A stretch of 64,000 nucleotides of DNA from Trifolium pratense (Eukaryota > Streptophyta > Magnoliopsida > Fabales > Fabaceae): contig NC_060059.1 in the NCBI RefSeq assembly GCF_020283565.1, positions 3,355,501 to 3,419,500 of the forward strand, in the 5' to 3' direction. The translations under genes and the position numbers were made by a program. Positions within the stretch are counted from its first letter, which is position 1. Every line of letters starts with the position of its first letter. The notes below the pieces were generated by a model. The model made no database searches, had not been told where the DNA came from, and saw only the letters and a program-made list of their open reading frames with translations. Below are positions 36,256 to 47,226 of this stretch, piece after piece.

Positions 36256-36862
36256 ATCTAACCGGTACTCAAGGCACCGTTTAGCATACCCTTAATTAAT
36301 CAAGTTTTTGAATCTTTAGCCTAAACACGTCAGCATATAGATCCATTTTAGGCTATGTCGCTATCTTTTCATTTTGTTTAATTTAATTTAATTAATTATT
36401 ATGATTTTGTGGAATTGCTAAAAAATAAACCTGAAATAAATTTGACTTCAGTGAATGAATAAGACCATGAGAACATAACATAAGAAAAAGAAGAAAAATA
36501 CAAATCCGTGATCTCCATTTTCTTCTGTAACTCCCAACAACCAATCTAACCTGTAAAAAAACCCTAGAACCCCACTTTCCCCCAAATTCAATCACTCACA
36601 AACAACAATTCTGAAAAAAAATTTCCCATCTTTCTGATCTGGGTTTTCAATTTCAAATCCTTGATTTCAATTTTTTCATTATTTATATATTATTATTATT
36701 ATTACTTCGATGTTCGTCGTTATCATCAATCTCCCAAATCACAGCAACAAAGAACAAAAAGCTAAGATCTTCAACGACCCATTAACGCAAATAGTTTCAA
36801 AATCCATACTTTAACAATACCCAGTTCTCAAAATCCTTGCTTTCATAATAGTGAAAGCAGTT

Positions 36863-39800
36863 ATGGGAGCTGAGAAGAAATGGCTTTTCACGTTATTTAC
36901 TACAGCGGTTTTATCCTTAATGATTTTGTTAATGTCTTCTTTTTCTACCTTCAGTTCTCAAAAGCCTTTTCCTTCTCTTGTTCAACATGGTTCTCATTAT
37001 CCTCCTGCTTTTGCATACTTTATCTCTGGTGGACATGGTGATAAAGACCGGATCTTTCGTTTGATGTTGGCAGTTTATCATCCGAGGAATCGTTACTTGC
37101 TTCATCTTGGTATGGATGCTAGGAATGAAGAGAGACAGGGTTTGGCTGATGCTGTTAATTCTGTTCCCGCGATTCGGGCTTTTGGGAATGTTGATGTGGT
37201 TGGTAAAGCTGATTGGATCACTTATTTGGGTTCTTCAAATGTTGCTATTACATTGCGTGCTGCTGCTATTATGCTTAAATTGGATAGTGGATGGAATTGG
37301 TTTATCACTTTGAGTGCACGTGATTATCCTCTTATTACACAGGATGGTATGCTAATTTTGGTTTTGGTCATTTTTGTTTGGTTTGTGAATTTGTGCCTTT
37401 ATTTGATTGTGGATGTTTTTATATACATGGATGGGTGTTGTGGATGTTTTTCAAATCAATTTACTTCCCTATTGGTTCCTCCAAGAAAAAGGACTTACAT
37501 TAATGAGCTTGGCAATTCGATATTAAGATTGTTCTGTGTATGGCGGTTTCGTGTTCATTGGAAAGTTTCCGCCACTTTTTTTGAGCTTTGTTTCTATATC
37601 AGTTTTTGTTCCTTTTATTCACAATTTTCTTGATCAGATTCGATTGATTTAGGAAATTTAGTAGCAGTAGAATTGGAAATGTGATGTCTTAGAATTAATG
37701 TTTAAATCAATAAGCTGGCTCCAAAGTTGCATGTTATACGGTTCACTTATCCTGCATATCATTAATTATTTGAAGTGATCAGCTTGAATTTGTGTATATC
37801 AGTATAAGGTTATATGTATTTATAGATGCTTTTCTTTTTAGGTCCTTGTAATGTTACTTTTATGTGATAAAATGATACTTTCTTAGTTTCTAAGCTGTGA
37901 TCATTTTTCAATTTGCTTTTTTAATTTGAAATCCTGAAGTATAAGGTTTAGACTTTTTGAATGATACTGAAATGTCTTCAGGTTATAACATTAGATTAGT
38001 AGCTACAGTTTGATTACAACGAGTCTTGTCCATGTGGTACTTTGATTTCTTATTTGGTTTTCTAAATAAAATTTATAGTTTACTGGATATTGACTATGAT
38101 TTAGACTACAGTACTTAATTTTTATAGGACGCATTCCCTGCATGATAGTGGCTATTACCACACATTCCTTACATATGGACAATAAATCACATGAATGTGA
38201 AAAACTGGTTATTCATGTGATTTGTTGTCCGTGCATAACGAATCTGTGGTAACTGGTAACAGCCAAAAGGTGAAGCTAAGATAATAGTTAAGAGGGAGCC
38301 ACACAAAGGGTAAAAAGGTATCCAGTTGAACGAGGATACACAAATAGGGGGATAAGAGGTGGAGATGGTAGAAAGGTATTTAATGGGGAAGGAGGGTTTC
38401 AGATGGTCCATTTGTAGAAGGGTGCTTATAGGAATGGGGCAGGGCTCAATTGCCTCCCCTGGACTACTTTGCATGTGCGTCTTTGCTGGTTACGGATCTG
38501 GAAAAAATTTATTGTTTTTTGAGAGATTAAGGGATATGCATTGTCAATGTAAAGTTATTTTACTTAGACATGCAATTGCAACCCTTGAATTTACCTCATC
38601 ATTTTTGGAGGTATGGACTCATCAAACCACCTCTCTATGCTGAAGGAGCTCAATGAAGTTTTCCTTGATATTTGCTTCAGTTTGCTTATTGAATATTTTA
38701 GGTCATGTTATGCATGTGCATTTGTCTACCCTTGTGAAGATTAGCCCAATTTGTAAAAGCATTTCATGCACCATTAAAGGTGATATTTCACTTTCACGTT
38801 TAACAAATTGCTCTGGAATTACATATTCATTTCCTACTGGAAGAGATTGGTTCTGAGCTTGGGATGTTTATTCATGCCTTAAATGATTGAGTATCTCAAG
38901 TGGTTATGATTGCAAGCATATGATAAGAGACCAAGACTTCTGATTGCATGTGATTTCCTACGATTGTTCGTATTTACTAATGAATCGATAAATCGAAATA
39001 CTAATCTAATTATATAGATTAGGATGACTGGAGGTATGTGCTTCTAATTGTAGGGATTTTTAAGCATCTTTACAAAGTGGAATAAAGATCTAGTGGTAAA
39101 TAAGTATGTAGTCTAACTGATATGGTGGCATGCCGAAGTGCCACAAAAATAAGATTGGTAGTACAAGGACATTTGCACACTTTGTTAGTTTGTTTTATAG
39201 TTTATGGGTGAGGAAGTTCTTACTACTTAGTGCTCATATTGTTCTGAAACTTATTCACTAAATTGCTGGTTCTAAGATCCTTATATAGTTATATATCTCA
39301 TATCTCTTCCATTTACACAAATCTCAGTTTCATGTTTGTCTTATTTTCTAAGACCTTTCTAATGTTTGTGCTCATATTGTGCTTGTCTTCTTTATCAGAT
39401 CTATCCCATGTTTTCTCTTCCATAAATAGAGACCTCAATTTCATTGATCACACCAGTGACCTTGGATGGAAAGAGTATGAAAACTACTGCTAAATTAAAC
39501 TTCCTACTTTGTGGCACTTATTCAGTTGGTTCCAGATTATTTATCTATATATTCATCTGCACATGCAGGACTGACAGATTTCAGCCTATTGTAGTCGACC
39601 CAGGAACATATTTAGCAAGGAGAAGTCAAATTTTTCAAGCCACAGAGAAGAGGAAAACACCCGATGCATTCAAACTCTTCACTGGTAAATCTCTCCCATG
39701 CTGCAACATACATATGCATATGCCTATGATTTTTTTTTTCTTTTTAATATTGAATGCTTTTCATGCCATGCAGGTTCACCATGGGTCACCTTGAGCCGAC

Positions 39801-40288
39801 CTTTTCTGGAGTTCTGCATTTTTGGGTGGGATAATTTACCACGAACGCTACTGATGTATTTTACAAATGTTAAGTTATCTCAAGAAGGCTACTTTCACTC
39901 AGTCATTTGCAACGCGCCAGAATTCAAGAACACAACAGTAAATGGCGACTTACGATACATGATATGGGACAATCCTCCAAAGATGGAACCTCTCTTCCTT
40001 AACACTTCAGTTTATGATATGATGGCAGAAAGTGGAGCAGCTTTTGCAAGACAGTTCGAAGCCAATAACCTCGTGCTGGATATGATAGACGGAAAAATTC
40101 TCAAACGCAGTGGCAATCGAGCCGCACCAGGAGCATGGTGCACCGGACGGAGGAGTTGGTGGGTGGATCCTTGCTCACAGTGGGGTGATGTCAATATTCT
40201 GAAGCCAGGTCCTCAGGCTAAGAAGCTTGAGGCGTCTATTTCTAGTCTTCTTGATGACTGGGCGGCACAGACAAATCAGTGCCAGTGA
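36863..40288 (+). CDS. GT14 family glycosyltransferase (beta-glucuronosyltransferase / Core-2-I-branching domain)
   Basis: Exons 36863-37346, 39399-39474, 39569-39684 and 39774-40288 join in phase to 396 residues. It is a type II Golgi membrane protein: a short cytosolic head (MGAEKKW), one membrane anchor (LFTLFTTAVLSLMILLMSSF), then the Branch domain with FAYFISGGHGDKDRIFRLML, NRYLLHLGMDAR, WNWFITLSARDYPLITQDDL, PDAFKLFTGSPWVTLSRPFL, NVKLSQEGYFHSVICNAPEF, RYMIWDNPPKMEP and the C-terminal WWVDPCSQWGDVNILKPG. Plant GT14 members include GlcAT14 enzymes that add glucuronic acid to arabinogalactan proteins; activity of this member is inferred. The nearest recalled relative is Arabidopsis At1g71070, of equal length. 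The start is the first ATG after an in-frame GTG; the 2 kb first intron holds a foldback element. Confidence 0.94.
38149..38265. mobile_element. Foldback MITE in intron 1 of the GT14 gene
   Basis: The left half TGGCTATTACCACA ... AATCACATGAAT is mirrored by ATTCATGTGATT ... TGTGGTAACTGGTAACAGCCA, giving a long imperfect hairpin with a loop of about 14 bases. Confidence 0.65.
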
Positions 40289-40739
40289 TCATATTATAGA
40301 CACTAAGAATAGAAACCATTGTAGGAAGCTGTGCAGTTTATCTATTGCACTGACCAGTAGAAGTTGGCATTTATTTGAAGAACAGAGAAACACATTCTTT
40401 GGTCACCAAAGTGTAATATCAATCTTGAAAGGAGGGATACTGTGCATAAGAAACAAGAGTTGAGAGTTGGAAATGGGAAGGGAAATGGATTTTGGTGCGC
40501 CTTGGTGGGATGGCTGTATTGTTTTGGAGGCTTGATATTATGGTGGATCCTCCAATGATGCCTTGAATCAGTGGGAGGATATTCCTCTTGCTTTTCATTT
40601 TCATAAATGTTGTATGTTCTATATGTCTTCTCATTGACGATTCGAGCAGGATAGCTAGCTCATTCTTTTTGGATTATGAATATGATTGTCATTTTCCATT
40701 CTCATATCCTTCCTTTTTCCTTTAAGCACACTTTTTATA

Positions 40740-40800
40740 CTACTATACTCCCTCCTTCCCAAAATATAATTAATAATGTAAAACAATACATGCGGGTGGT
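40740..40800. mobile_element. Stowaway-like MITE end
   Basis: CTCCCTCCTTCCCAAAATATAATTAA resembles one terminus of a Stowaway-like element; the partner terminus is not seen. Confidence 0.35.
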
Positions 40801-40977
40801 AATATTTGCCCCCATCCCCAAAATTATACAAAAATAATGTGAATATTTAACACAAATATGAACTTTAACATAAGGTTGGTAATAATTTTGTTTATAATTT
40901 TCATTAGTCAATATTAAAATCTTTGAAATTTTTTAATTCTGTTAAAATGATATGATATTTTATAATTGATCAATTTA

Positions 40978-41164
40978 TTTTTAGTAAAAATGCGGGTAAC
41001 AGGTACGGGTATGGGTACTTAGGTACTCATAGGGTATGGGGATGGGGGCAAAAGTTGTTACCCACGCGGGTATGGGGATGGGTACGGGTATTTTTTCAAT
41101 CCGCGGGTATGGGGATGGGTACTATAGTACCCTACCCATACCCTACCCATTGCCATCCCTAAGT
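40978..41164. mobile_element. hAT-like element remnant with GGGTA-rich subterminal repeats
   Basis: Repeated CGGGTATGGGGATGGGTAC phrases end at CCCATTGCCATCCCTA, which resembles a plant hAT terminus read in reverse. The opposite end and the target duplication were not found. Confidence 0.4.
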
Positions 41165-41654
41165 TAGACTTTAGTCTAACAATTTTATTTCCTAGAAGAG
41201 TTTAATAATTTTATAAAATTGACCTTATTTACCATTGAGATTTTCCTTTATAAAAAATTTGTTCAGAATTAATCATTGTCATAGAGTATAACAATTTGAG
41301 GTAATGCAAACTGTATTTCTTTACCTAGCTTAATTAATATAGTTGGATAAATGATTGACCTATAGCTTATAAGTGAGTTGGATTATGGGGATTTATCACT
41401 ATATCACTACATCAGGGCAAAGATCAAAGAAACATATTGTTATTTACAGATTAAGGTGACATAAGATCCTTACACCGATAGCATGATTTGAATTCATTTG
41501 TTTTGTTGAATATAAGTCAACTTCTTATCAGTCGAAACAATCTTTTTGGCATTTTTTTTAATATAAGTCAATCTTTTTCGCATTTTTCTCTACCTAGCTT
41601 CTTTTGGTTACAATTCGTTACCTACCTTCGATACCATATAAAACAAATCAATAA

Positions 41655-41704
41655 ATTTCTTGATATAGCTTTTTTTTTTTGACAACATTTCTTGATATAG
41701 CTTT
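41655..41704 (-). mobile_element. Micro-retroposon, 14-nt insert, 18-bp direct repeats
   Basis: ATTTCTTGATATAGCTTT occurs at 41655-41672 and 41687-41704. Between the copies is TTTTTTTTGACAAC. Confidence 0.7.
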
Positions 41705-41831
41705 GACACCACATAAAAGTGGAAAATTGCATATACTAATTAGTGTAACATTTGGCATGTGACTTATTCAAATTTCAACTTATAGGTTGCACCATACATT
41801 TTTGATTTGTTCCATCTTTCTTCTTCCTTCC

Positions 41832-43397
41832 ATGATCATGTCACTCTCACGATCATTCAGAAAATTCCCAAATCTTGTTACACTCTCAAAATCTTACCCA
41901 CATTCTTTAACAAGTTCACATTTTGATCACAATTATTCAACACCCACATTCCAATTCATCCATAATCCATCTGGGTTTCTCAAATTCCACATTTTTCCAT
42001 TTCACACATCACGTGCTAATAAACCCAAAACCACAAACCCAGATGCTGAAACAATCTGCAAAATCTTATCCACCAAACCCGATTCACCCGTCGATGTCTC
42101 TCTAGCCAACTTTCCGGTGAAGGTATCACCGGAGCTTGTGGTTGATGTCTTGAACAAACTCAGCAATGCTGGCATTCTCGCTCTTTCGTTCTTCCGTTGG
42201 GCGGAGAAACAGAAAGGATTCGAGCATAGTACAGAGAGTTTTCATGCTTTGATTGAAGCATTGGGTAAGATCAAACAGTTCAAGATGATTTGGAATTTGG
42301 TTGATGACATGAAACAAAGAAAATTGCTTAATGGTGACACTTTTTCGCTCATTGCTCGTAGATATGTTCGAGCTAGGATCATCAAGGAAGCATTGAAGAC
42401 GTTTGAGAGGATGGAAAAATATGAATTGAAGCCTCAAATATCGGATTTCAACAAGTTAATTGATGTTTTGTGCAAGTCAAAGTTTCATGTTGAGAAAGCA
42501 CAGGAACTGTTTGATAAAATGAGGCAATGGAATTTAGAGCCTAATCTTAAGTCCTATACTATTTTGTTAGAAGGTTGGAGTCAACAGCAAAATTTGTTGA
42601 AGGTTAGAGAGGTTTGTAGAGAGATGAGAGATGAGGGTTTTGAGCCTGATGTTGTTACTTATGGTATACTCATCAATGCATATTGTAAGGCTAAAAAATA
42701 TGATGAGGCTATTGGTTTTTATCATGAGATGAAATCAAAGAATATAAGTCCTAGTCCTCATATATATTGTACTTTGATTATTGGTCTTGGTAATGGGAAT
42801 AGATTGAATGAAGCTCTTGAATTCTTTGAAAAATCTAAGGTTAGTGGATTTCCACCTGAAGCGCCGACTTATAATGCTGTTGTTGGAGCTTACTGCTGGT
42901 CAGGGAGGATGGATGATGCTTGCAGAATTGTTGATGAGATGAGAGACCTTGGGATCGGTCCGAATTCTCGAACGTATGACATAATACTTGTTCACTTGAT
43001 AAAGGGTGGGAGAGCAAAAGAAGCTTACTCAGTTTTCAAGAGAATGAGTAGTGAGATAGAGTGTGAGCCGAGGGTAAGCACGTATGAAATCATGGTGAGG
43101 ATGTTATGTAATGAAGACCAATTGGATTTGGCAATGGTAGTTTGGGATGAGATGAAAGACAAAGGAATCCTTCCAGGAATACACATGTTTTCGACATTGA
43201 TCATTTCCTTGTGTCATGAAAATAAGTTGGATGAAGCGTGTAAATACTTTCAACAAATGTTGGATGTTGGGATTCGGCCTACTGCCAATATGTTCAGTGC
43301 TTTCAAGAAAGCTCTAATAGACGCGGGAATGGAGAGTACTGTGATACATTTTGCTCGGAAAGTTGATAAACTGAGAAATACTCCATTAATTGCTTGA
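41832..43397 (+). CDS. P-class pentatricopeptide repeat protein, probably mitochondrial
   Basis: The intronless 521-residue protein starts with a basic, Ser/Phe-rich leader (MIMSLSRSFRKFPNL) typical of mitochondrial import. Ten to eleven 35-residue PPR motifs run from about residue 130 to the end, for example VVTYGILINAYCKAKKYDEA, APTYNAVVGAYCWSGRMDDA and IHMFSTLIISLCHENKLDEA. There is no E, DYW or SMR domain, so it is P-class, a type that usually binds organellar RNA for stabilisation or splicing. The frame extends upstream to 41787 without an ATG; ATG at 41832 or 41838 is the likely start. By position (next to GT14) and length it corresponds to recalled Arabidopsis At1g71060. RNA target unknown. 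Confidence 0.93.
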   Translation: MIMSLSRSFRKFPNLVTLSKSYPHSLTSSHFDHNYSTPTFQFIHNPSGFLKFHIFPFHTSRANKPKTTNPDAETICKILSTKPDSPVDVSLANFPVKVSPELVVDVLNKLSNAGILALSFFRWAEKQKGFEHSTESFHALIEALGKIKQFKMIWNLVDDMKQRKLLNGDTFSLIARRYVRARIIKEALKTFERMEKYELKPQISDFNKLIDVLCKSKFHVEKAQELFDKMRQWNLEPNLKSYTILLEGWSQQQNLLKVREVCREMRDEGFEPDVVTYGILINAYCKAKKYDEAIGFYHEMKSKNISPSPHIYCTLIIGLGNGNRLNEALEFFEKSKVSGFPPEAPTYNAVVGAYCWSGRMDDACRIVDEMRDLGIGPNSRTYDIILVHLIKGGRAKEAYSVFKRMSSEIECEPRVSTYEIMVRMLCNEDQLDLAMVVWDEMKDKGILPGIHMFSTLIISLCHENKLDEACKYFQQMLDVGIRPTANMFSAFKKALIDAGMESTVIHFARKVDKLRNTPLIA

Positions 43398-43471
43398 CTT
43401 TCTCTTAAACAAAGACATTCCAGCATGTTGGGAGGTCAATAGAACCATCTAAATCACACTAAGCTCTCTAA

Positions 43472-43994
43472 CAATGTTGTTAAACTCGAGTGTTAACTCG
43501 TAAACTCGTTCGAGTTTACGTGTTTAGGAGTGAAAAACTGGTTAACTCGGGATAAACTCGATTTTTGGTAAACTCGTGGGAAAAAACGAGTTTAACCGAG
43601 TTAACTCGGAGTGAAAACGTGAAACTCGGATAAACTCGGGCGAGTTTACATGTTTTTTCGAGTTTACCTTTTTAAACTTTTCTGGCCCAATTTTTTTTAG
43701 ATTATTATTTGAATGTTTAGCTGATTTGGTTGGGATAATTATGTATTTTGATGCAAGTTTATGGACATGATGTTATTTGTCATTGTGATTTGATATATTT
43801 TGGCTTTATAATTAAATTAATATTTTGAAATATTGTCATTTTTATAGTATTATATTATTATATATGTCATATACATAATAATTTAATATTATTTTAATTT
43901 TAGGTAAACTCGTACGAGTTTACGATTCGAGTTTACGTGTCGAGTTTACCCATACAAAACGAGTTAAGGTAAAAACTCGATTCTGACAACCTTG
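43472..43994. mobile_element. hAT-type non-autonomous element, 523 bp, with 8-bp target duplication
   Basis: Flanked by CTCTCTAA at 43464-43471 and 43995-44002. Ends are imperfect inverted repeats CAATGTTGTTAAACTCG and, reversed, CAAGGTTGTCAGAATCG. TAAACTCG or its complement CGAGTTTA recurs more than a dozen times within about 200 bases of each end, as expected for subterminal transposase-binding motifs of hAT elements. The insertion lies 74 bases after the PPR stop codon, so it is probably in that gene's 3' untranslated region. Confidence 0.9.
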
Positions 43995-44640
43995 CTCTCT
44001 AAACGATTCATCGACTTCAATGTCAAGTAGGTCACCCCTTCATGTGAAGGAAGAGATGCTGATATGGTAGAGTTGCATTCTCTATGTTTGTCCTACTACT
44101 TTTATCCTTCTAGTTTATCTTTGACTTCATTGGCACCTCAACTTGAGATTCTCTCTGTTCAATTCTGGTTGATGTGTTTAGACATCAACTCTGAGTTAAT
44201 AATCTGGTTTGAGCTCACATTGTTGTGGAATATGAAATATATCCTTATGAATTGGACAAATACGTAATCAAGATAAATGTATACATAAATTAATTAATTA
44301 AAAATACATTTGAAGTACTATTCTCTACATCATTATTGGTTGGTTTTATTGAAGTTCATCGAGTTATATATATATATTTTGAGGTAGTAGCCCTTTGCTA
44401 CTCCTCTTTTTTTTAAAAAAAAAAAAAAAATCTACCCATCACATGTAAATTATTTGTCATGCAAATTACTTTTCTTAATTGTTTGTTCATTATCAATAAA
44501 CATAAGTTATTGTAAAGGGATTGGCTGGCTTAGGGCGGTGTGGTGTAGCAACGGTGGAAGTGAGAGGAAGCTACAATCGGAGTTGCAAAGGGAGAGGCGA
44601 AGTTATACACATAGTTTATTTTAAGATTCATGAACTTGCT

Positions 44641-45300
44641 TTAATCGGTCTCGTCAAATTACTGTGAACCACCTGCACATCCTACAAAGGATGGGGCAAT
44701 TGTTTCAGAACAACCAAAGTCAATGACTTCTACTTTGGTGACGGCTGCAAAGTAGGTATGTAGCATTTTAGTCTCAAGTAAAAAAGATATGCAAATAGAT
44801 ATTTAAAGTAAGATTAGAAAGTTTCTAAGTTTCAAACATGGAAATGTAGTATCACATATTTTAAACAATACAACTCACTTTATAGATGCTCAACAGTTTT
44901 ACACTAATTTCATTTTCTTTCAGAAAGAATACTTTGGTATATGTATAATAAAACAGTAGAGGAACAAGATGTGGTGTTTAGTTACATGATTCTCTTTGAG
45001 GATAACTTGCACAATGTTAGTTTTGATATTTTAAAGTAATATTAGACATGTTGATAGAAACATGTTAACTAATAAAGTCTAGCCTATTTAATTTTTGTCC
45101 AAGTATGCCACATTATGCATGGTGCTTTCTGTCCAAGTAGCCTATTTAAACAATTTTAATAGACCATTCATCTCATGAGTGATCCTTTCAGCTATTTATA
45201 TGTTGTTTCTTCTGCAGTTTGATGCATTGGTTGCATCACTTCCGATATCTAAGATAGGAGAAGAAGCACAACTTAAGAGGATTACAGAAATACAAGTATA
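44641..45300 (+). pseudogene. MED21: Mediator subunit 21 (MED21) pseudogene fragment
   Basis: Two exon-like blocks match the plant MED21 middle region. Block 1 (44641-44754) reads NYCEPPAHPTKDGAIVSEQP, then TLVTAAK, ending at TAG where MED21 has Gln, directly before a GTATG donor. Block 2 (45218-45300), behind CTGCAG, reads FDALVASLPISKIGEEAQLK, then RITEIQV and a stop. The N-terminal region (LQ-rich start) and C-terminal coiled coil are missing, and block 1 has a frame slip near 44651. The retained intron shows a genomic duplicate. Confidence 0.82.
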
Positions 45301-45485
45301 GAACTCACAGCCCACCGACTTTCTTCGTATGTGACTGTTCGGCGTAGTTCTTAATGTGATAATCTAATTATAACAGACAATAGGCCAAGAATTTCATAAG
45401 TTATTGGAAATTGCAGGTCTATCTCGAGTTTTCTATGTTTATATGTATAACCCGTTTGTGTAAATTCATATTAAGTACCAATAAT

Positions 45486-45775
45486 TGTTAAAGGATAATT
45501 CAAGTTTTTTTTTTTTTTGACAGAAAAAGGATAATTCAAGTTAGTTAGGAAATAGTTTGTTACCTGTCCTTCAAGTAACTGCCTTAGTTAGTTTGTTAAT
45601 AGCTTGTGGTTAAAGTAACCAAGTTAGTTAGATTATATGATGTATATAAACTCTATGGTCCTTGTAATTTCATTCATCATTACTTGATCAATAAGATTCC
45701 TCTTTTTTCACTCTCAATATTCTCTCATTCTATTCACCATTCAATTTCCCTAAATTCCCCATTCAAGTTCTTACA
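45486..45775 (+). mobile_element. Solo LTR, 290 bp, with 5-bp target duplication
   Basis: Starts TGTTAAAGG, ends CTTACA and is flanked by ATAAT (45481-45485 and 45776-45780). A TATA motif (TGTATATAAACTC, near 45640) and a polyadenylation-like AATAAG follow in LTR order. Copia-like by size and style. It contains a later micro-retroposon near its left end. Confidence 0.7.
45490..45542 (-). mobile_element. Micro-retroposon, 19-nt insert, 17-bp direct repeats, inside a solo LTR
   Basis: AAAGGATAATTCAAGTT occurs at 45490-45506 and 45526-45542. The insert is a T run followed by GACAGAA. It postdates the LTR. Confidence 0.7.
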
Positions 45776-46019
45776 ATAATAAGATTTGTAGAGTTCTTCA
45801 ATGAGATAGATTCTATGAAAAATATGTCCTGCTACATAACTTTCACATATGACAGATAGTAGCATTTTGTTTAGTTTGAGAAAATGATTTAAAAAGACCA
45901 TATATAAAGCAATATTATAGGTTCTATATGATGTAGTGTTTGGGTAACTATTGTCATGCATCTATGATTGGCTTATATTGTCATGCATCTATGACTGGTT
46001 GTTGTAAAAAAAAGAAGAA

Positions 46020-46440
46020 GAAAGAATTGGCTGCCATGTCAGTAGCTTCACCTTTTATCTTATTCTCTCTAATCCCATCTTTTGAATGTGACTTTTGATG
46101 CTTCCCTTGGCGACCCAAAGAACCATCACTACCATCTGAAGAAGATAAACCTTCCTCTGATGTATATTCCTTTTTACCACTCCTTTCGTTTTGACCTTTC
46201 ACCAGAATAATCTGATGAACCACCACCCTTTTTCTTCTGCCCTTACCTTCTCCGTTTCTTATCATTCCGGTCACTTTCAGTTGTATAAGACGAAGAACTT
46301 TCATCGGACGAATATCATTTCTTCTTTCTAGAGCCTTTTTTTATCTTACCAAGCTCATCCTCATCAGAAGAGATATTCCTAGAGCTCTTCCCTTTCTTTT
46401 TATTCCTAGAGCCTTTTTTAATTTGTTAATTTTGTACGGA
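46020..46440 (-). pseudogene. Degraded Ser/Lys/Asp-rich coding fragment
   Basis: Read on the minus strand, one frame gives SSRNISSDEDELGKIKKGSR, SSDESSSSYTTESDRNDKKR and GGGSSDYSGERSKRKE with two stops. A frame change then gives YTSEEGLSSSDGSDGSLG and further charged residues. The composition resembles the RS-like tail of a nuclear protein. I cannot name the parent. Confidence 0.3.
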
Positions 46441-46634
46441 GATTAATTTTAAAGAATTAATTCAGAAATTTATTTAACGCAAATCTTCAATCATTTATCC
46501 ACGCGCAAAGTTTGCTTTAACTTAATATTTGATAAGTTATACTCCATTAAAATTATTTTTTTGAAGAAAAAAAAACAGGCAGAGGGACTGAGCCAGAAGA
46601 GGTGAAAGAGGAGAGAATATGGTGTGGAAACTTC

Positions 46635-46772
46635 TTTTTTTTTTTTGGTCAAGTAGCCTAAATGGCTAGAAATTTCATCCATAAGGTGGATAAGTGGGAT
46701 GATCGGGGTTCGAACCCCGGCCCCCTGCATATATAATGCGATGTCCAACCAACTGAGCTAAGCTCACGGGAC
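46635..46772 (-). mobile_element. tRNA-derived SINE
   Basis: Read on the minus strand: CCCGTGAGCTTAGCTCAGTTGG (A box), GGGGTTCGAACCCC (B box), then CTAGCCATTTAGGCTACTTG and a poly(A) tail (poly(T) at 46635-46646 on the plus strand). This is the best-preserved copy in the window. Confidence 0.85.
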
Positions 46773-46859
46773 AACTTTATTAAAGTCTAATGGGAACTTT
46801 TATGATCTAAGAGTGAAACTAAATCTCCCACCGTAAGAGACCCACTCGACTAAACCCAC

Positions 46860-47226
46860 CCTAGACCGAGCACTTTAGTTGTTTTGTCCTTTAGAATGCA
46901 TTATAATTTTTTTTTCCACAAAACACTTTCTGATATTTATTTTTCCAGTAAAAATGAAAACAAAAAACCAAGTAAACAAACTACTATTTTCCAACGCATT
47001 CAATTATGATATATGCATATATGAATTATTATTTTCAATACTAATAGATGTATGTATTTAATTATTATTTCTTTAATCTAAATATTTGTCTAATATTGAA
47101 ATTGAAACTACAGACAGACAATTGTTGCAAGTTTTTTCAGATCTAGTCAAACTATTCGCAAGCAAACAAGGAAAAAGGTGGAAACACAAAGACCGCAAAT
47201 AACACACACGGTGTACAATATGCAAA
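46860..47226. other. AT-rich spacer 3' of the F-box gene
   Basis: No gene seen; probably includes the 3' untranslated region of the F-box gene. Confidence 0.4.

Noticed and set aside
35543..36295. Several overlapping Cys/Phe-rich frames
   Set aside because: They arise from GT-rich sequence ending in a poly(A), better explained as a LINE 3' region.
37347..37633. C-terminal extension of the first GT14 ORF
   Set aside because: It is read-through into intron 1 after the GTATGC donor; the conserved protein continues at 39399.
38187..38643. Frames inside GT14 intron 1
   Set aside because: No domain; part overlaps a foldback MITE.
46680..46772. tRNA gene candidate because of strong A and B boxes
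   Set aside because: The arms do not fold into a cloverleaf and the sequence continues into a SINE body with poly(A).
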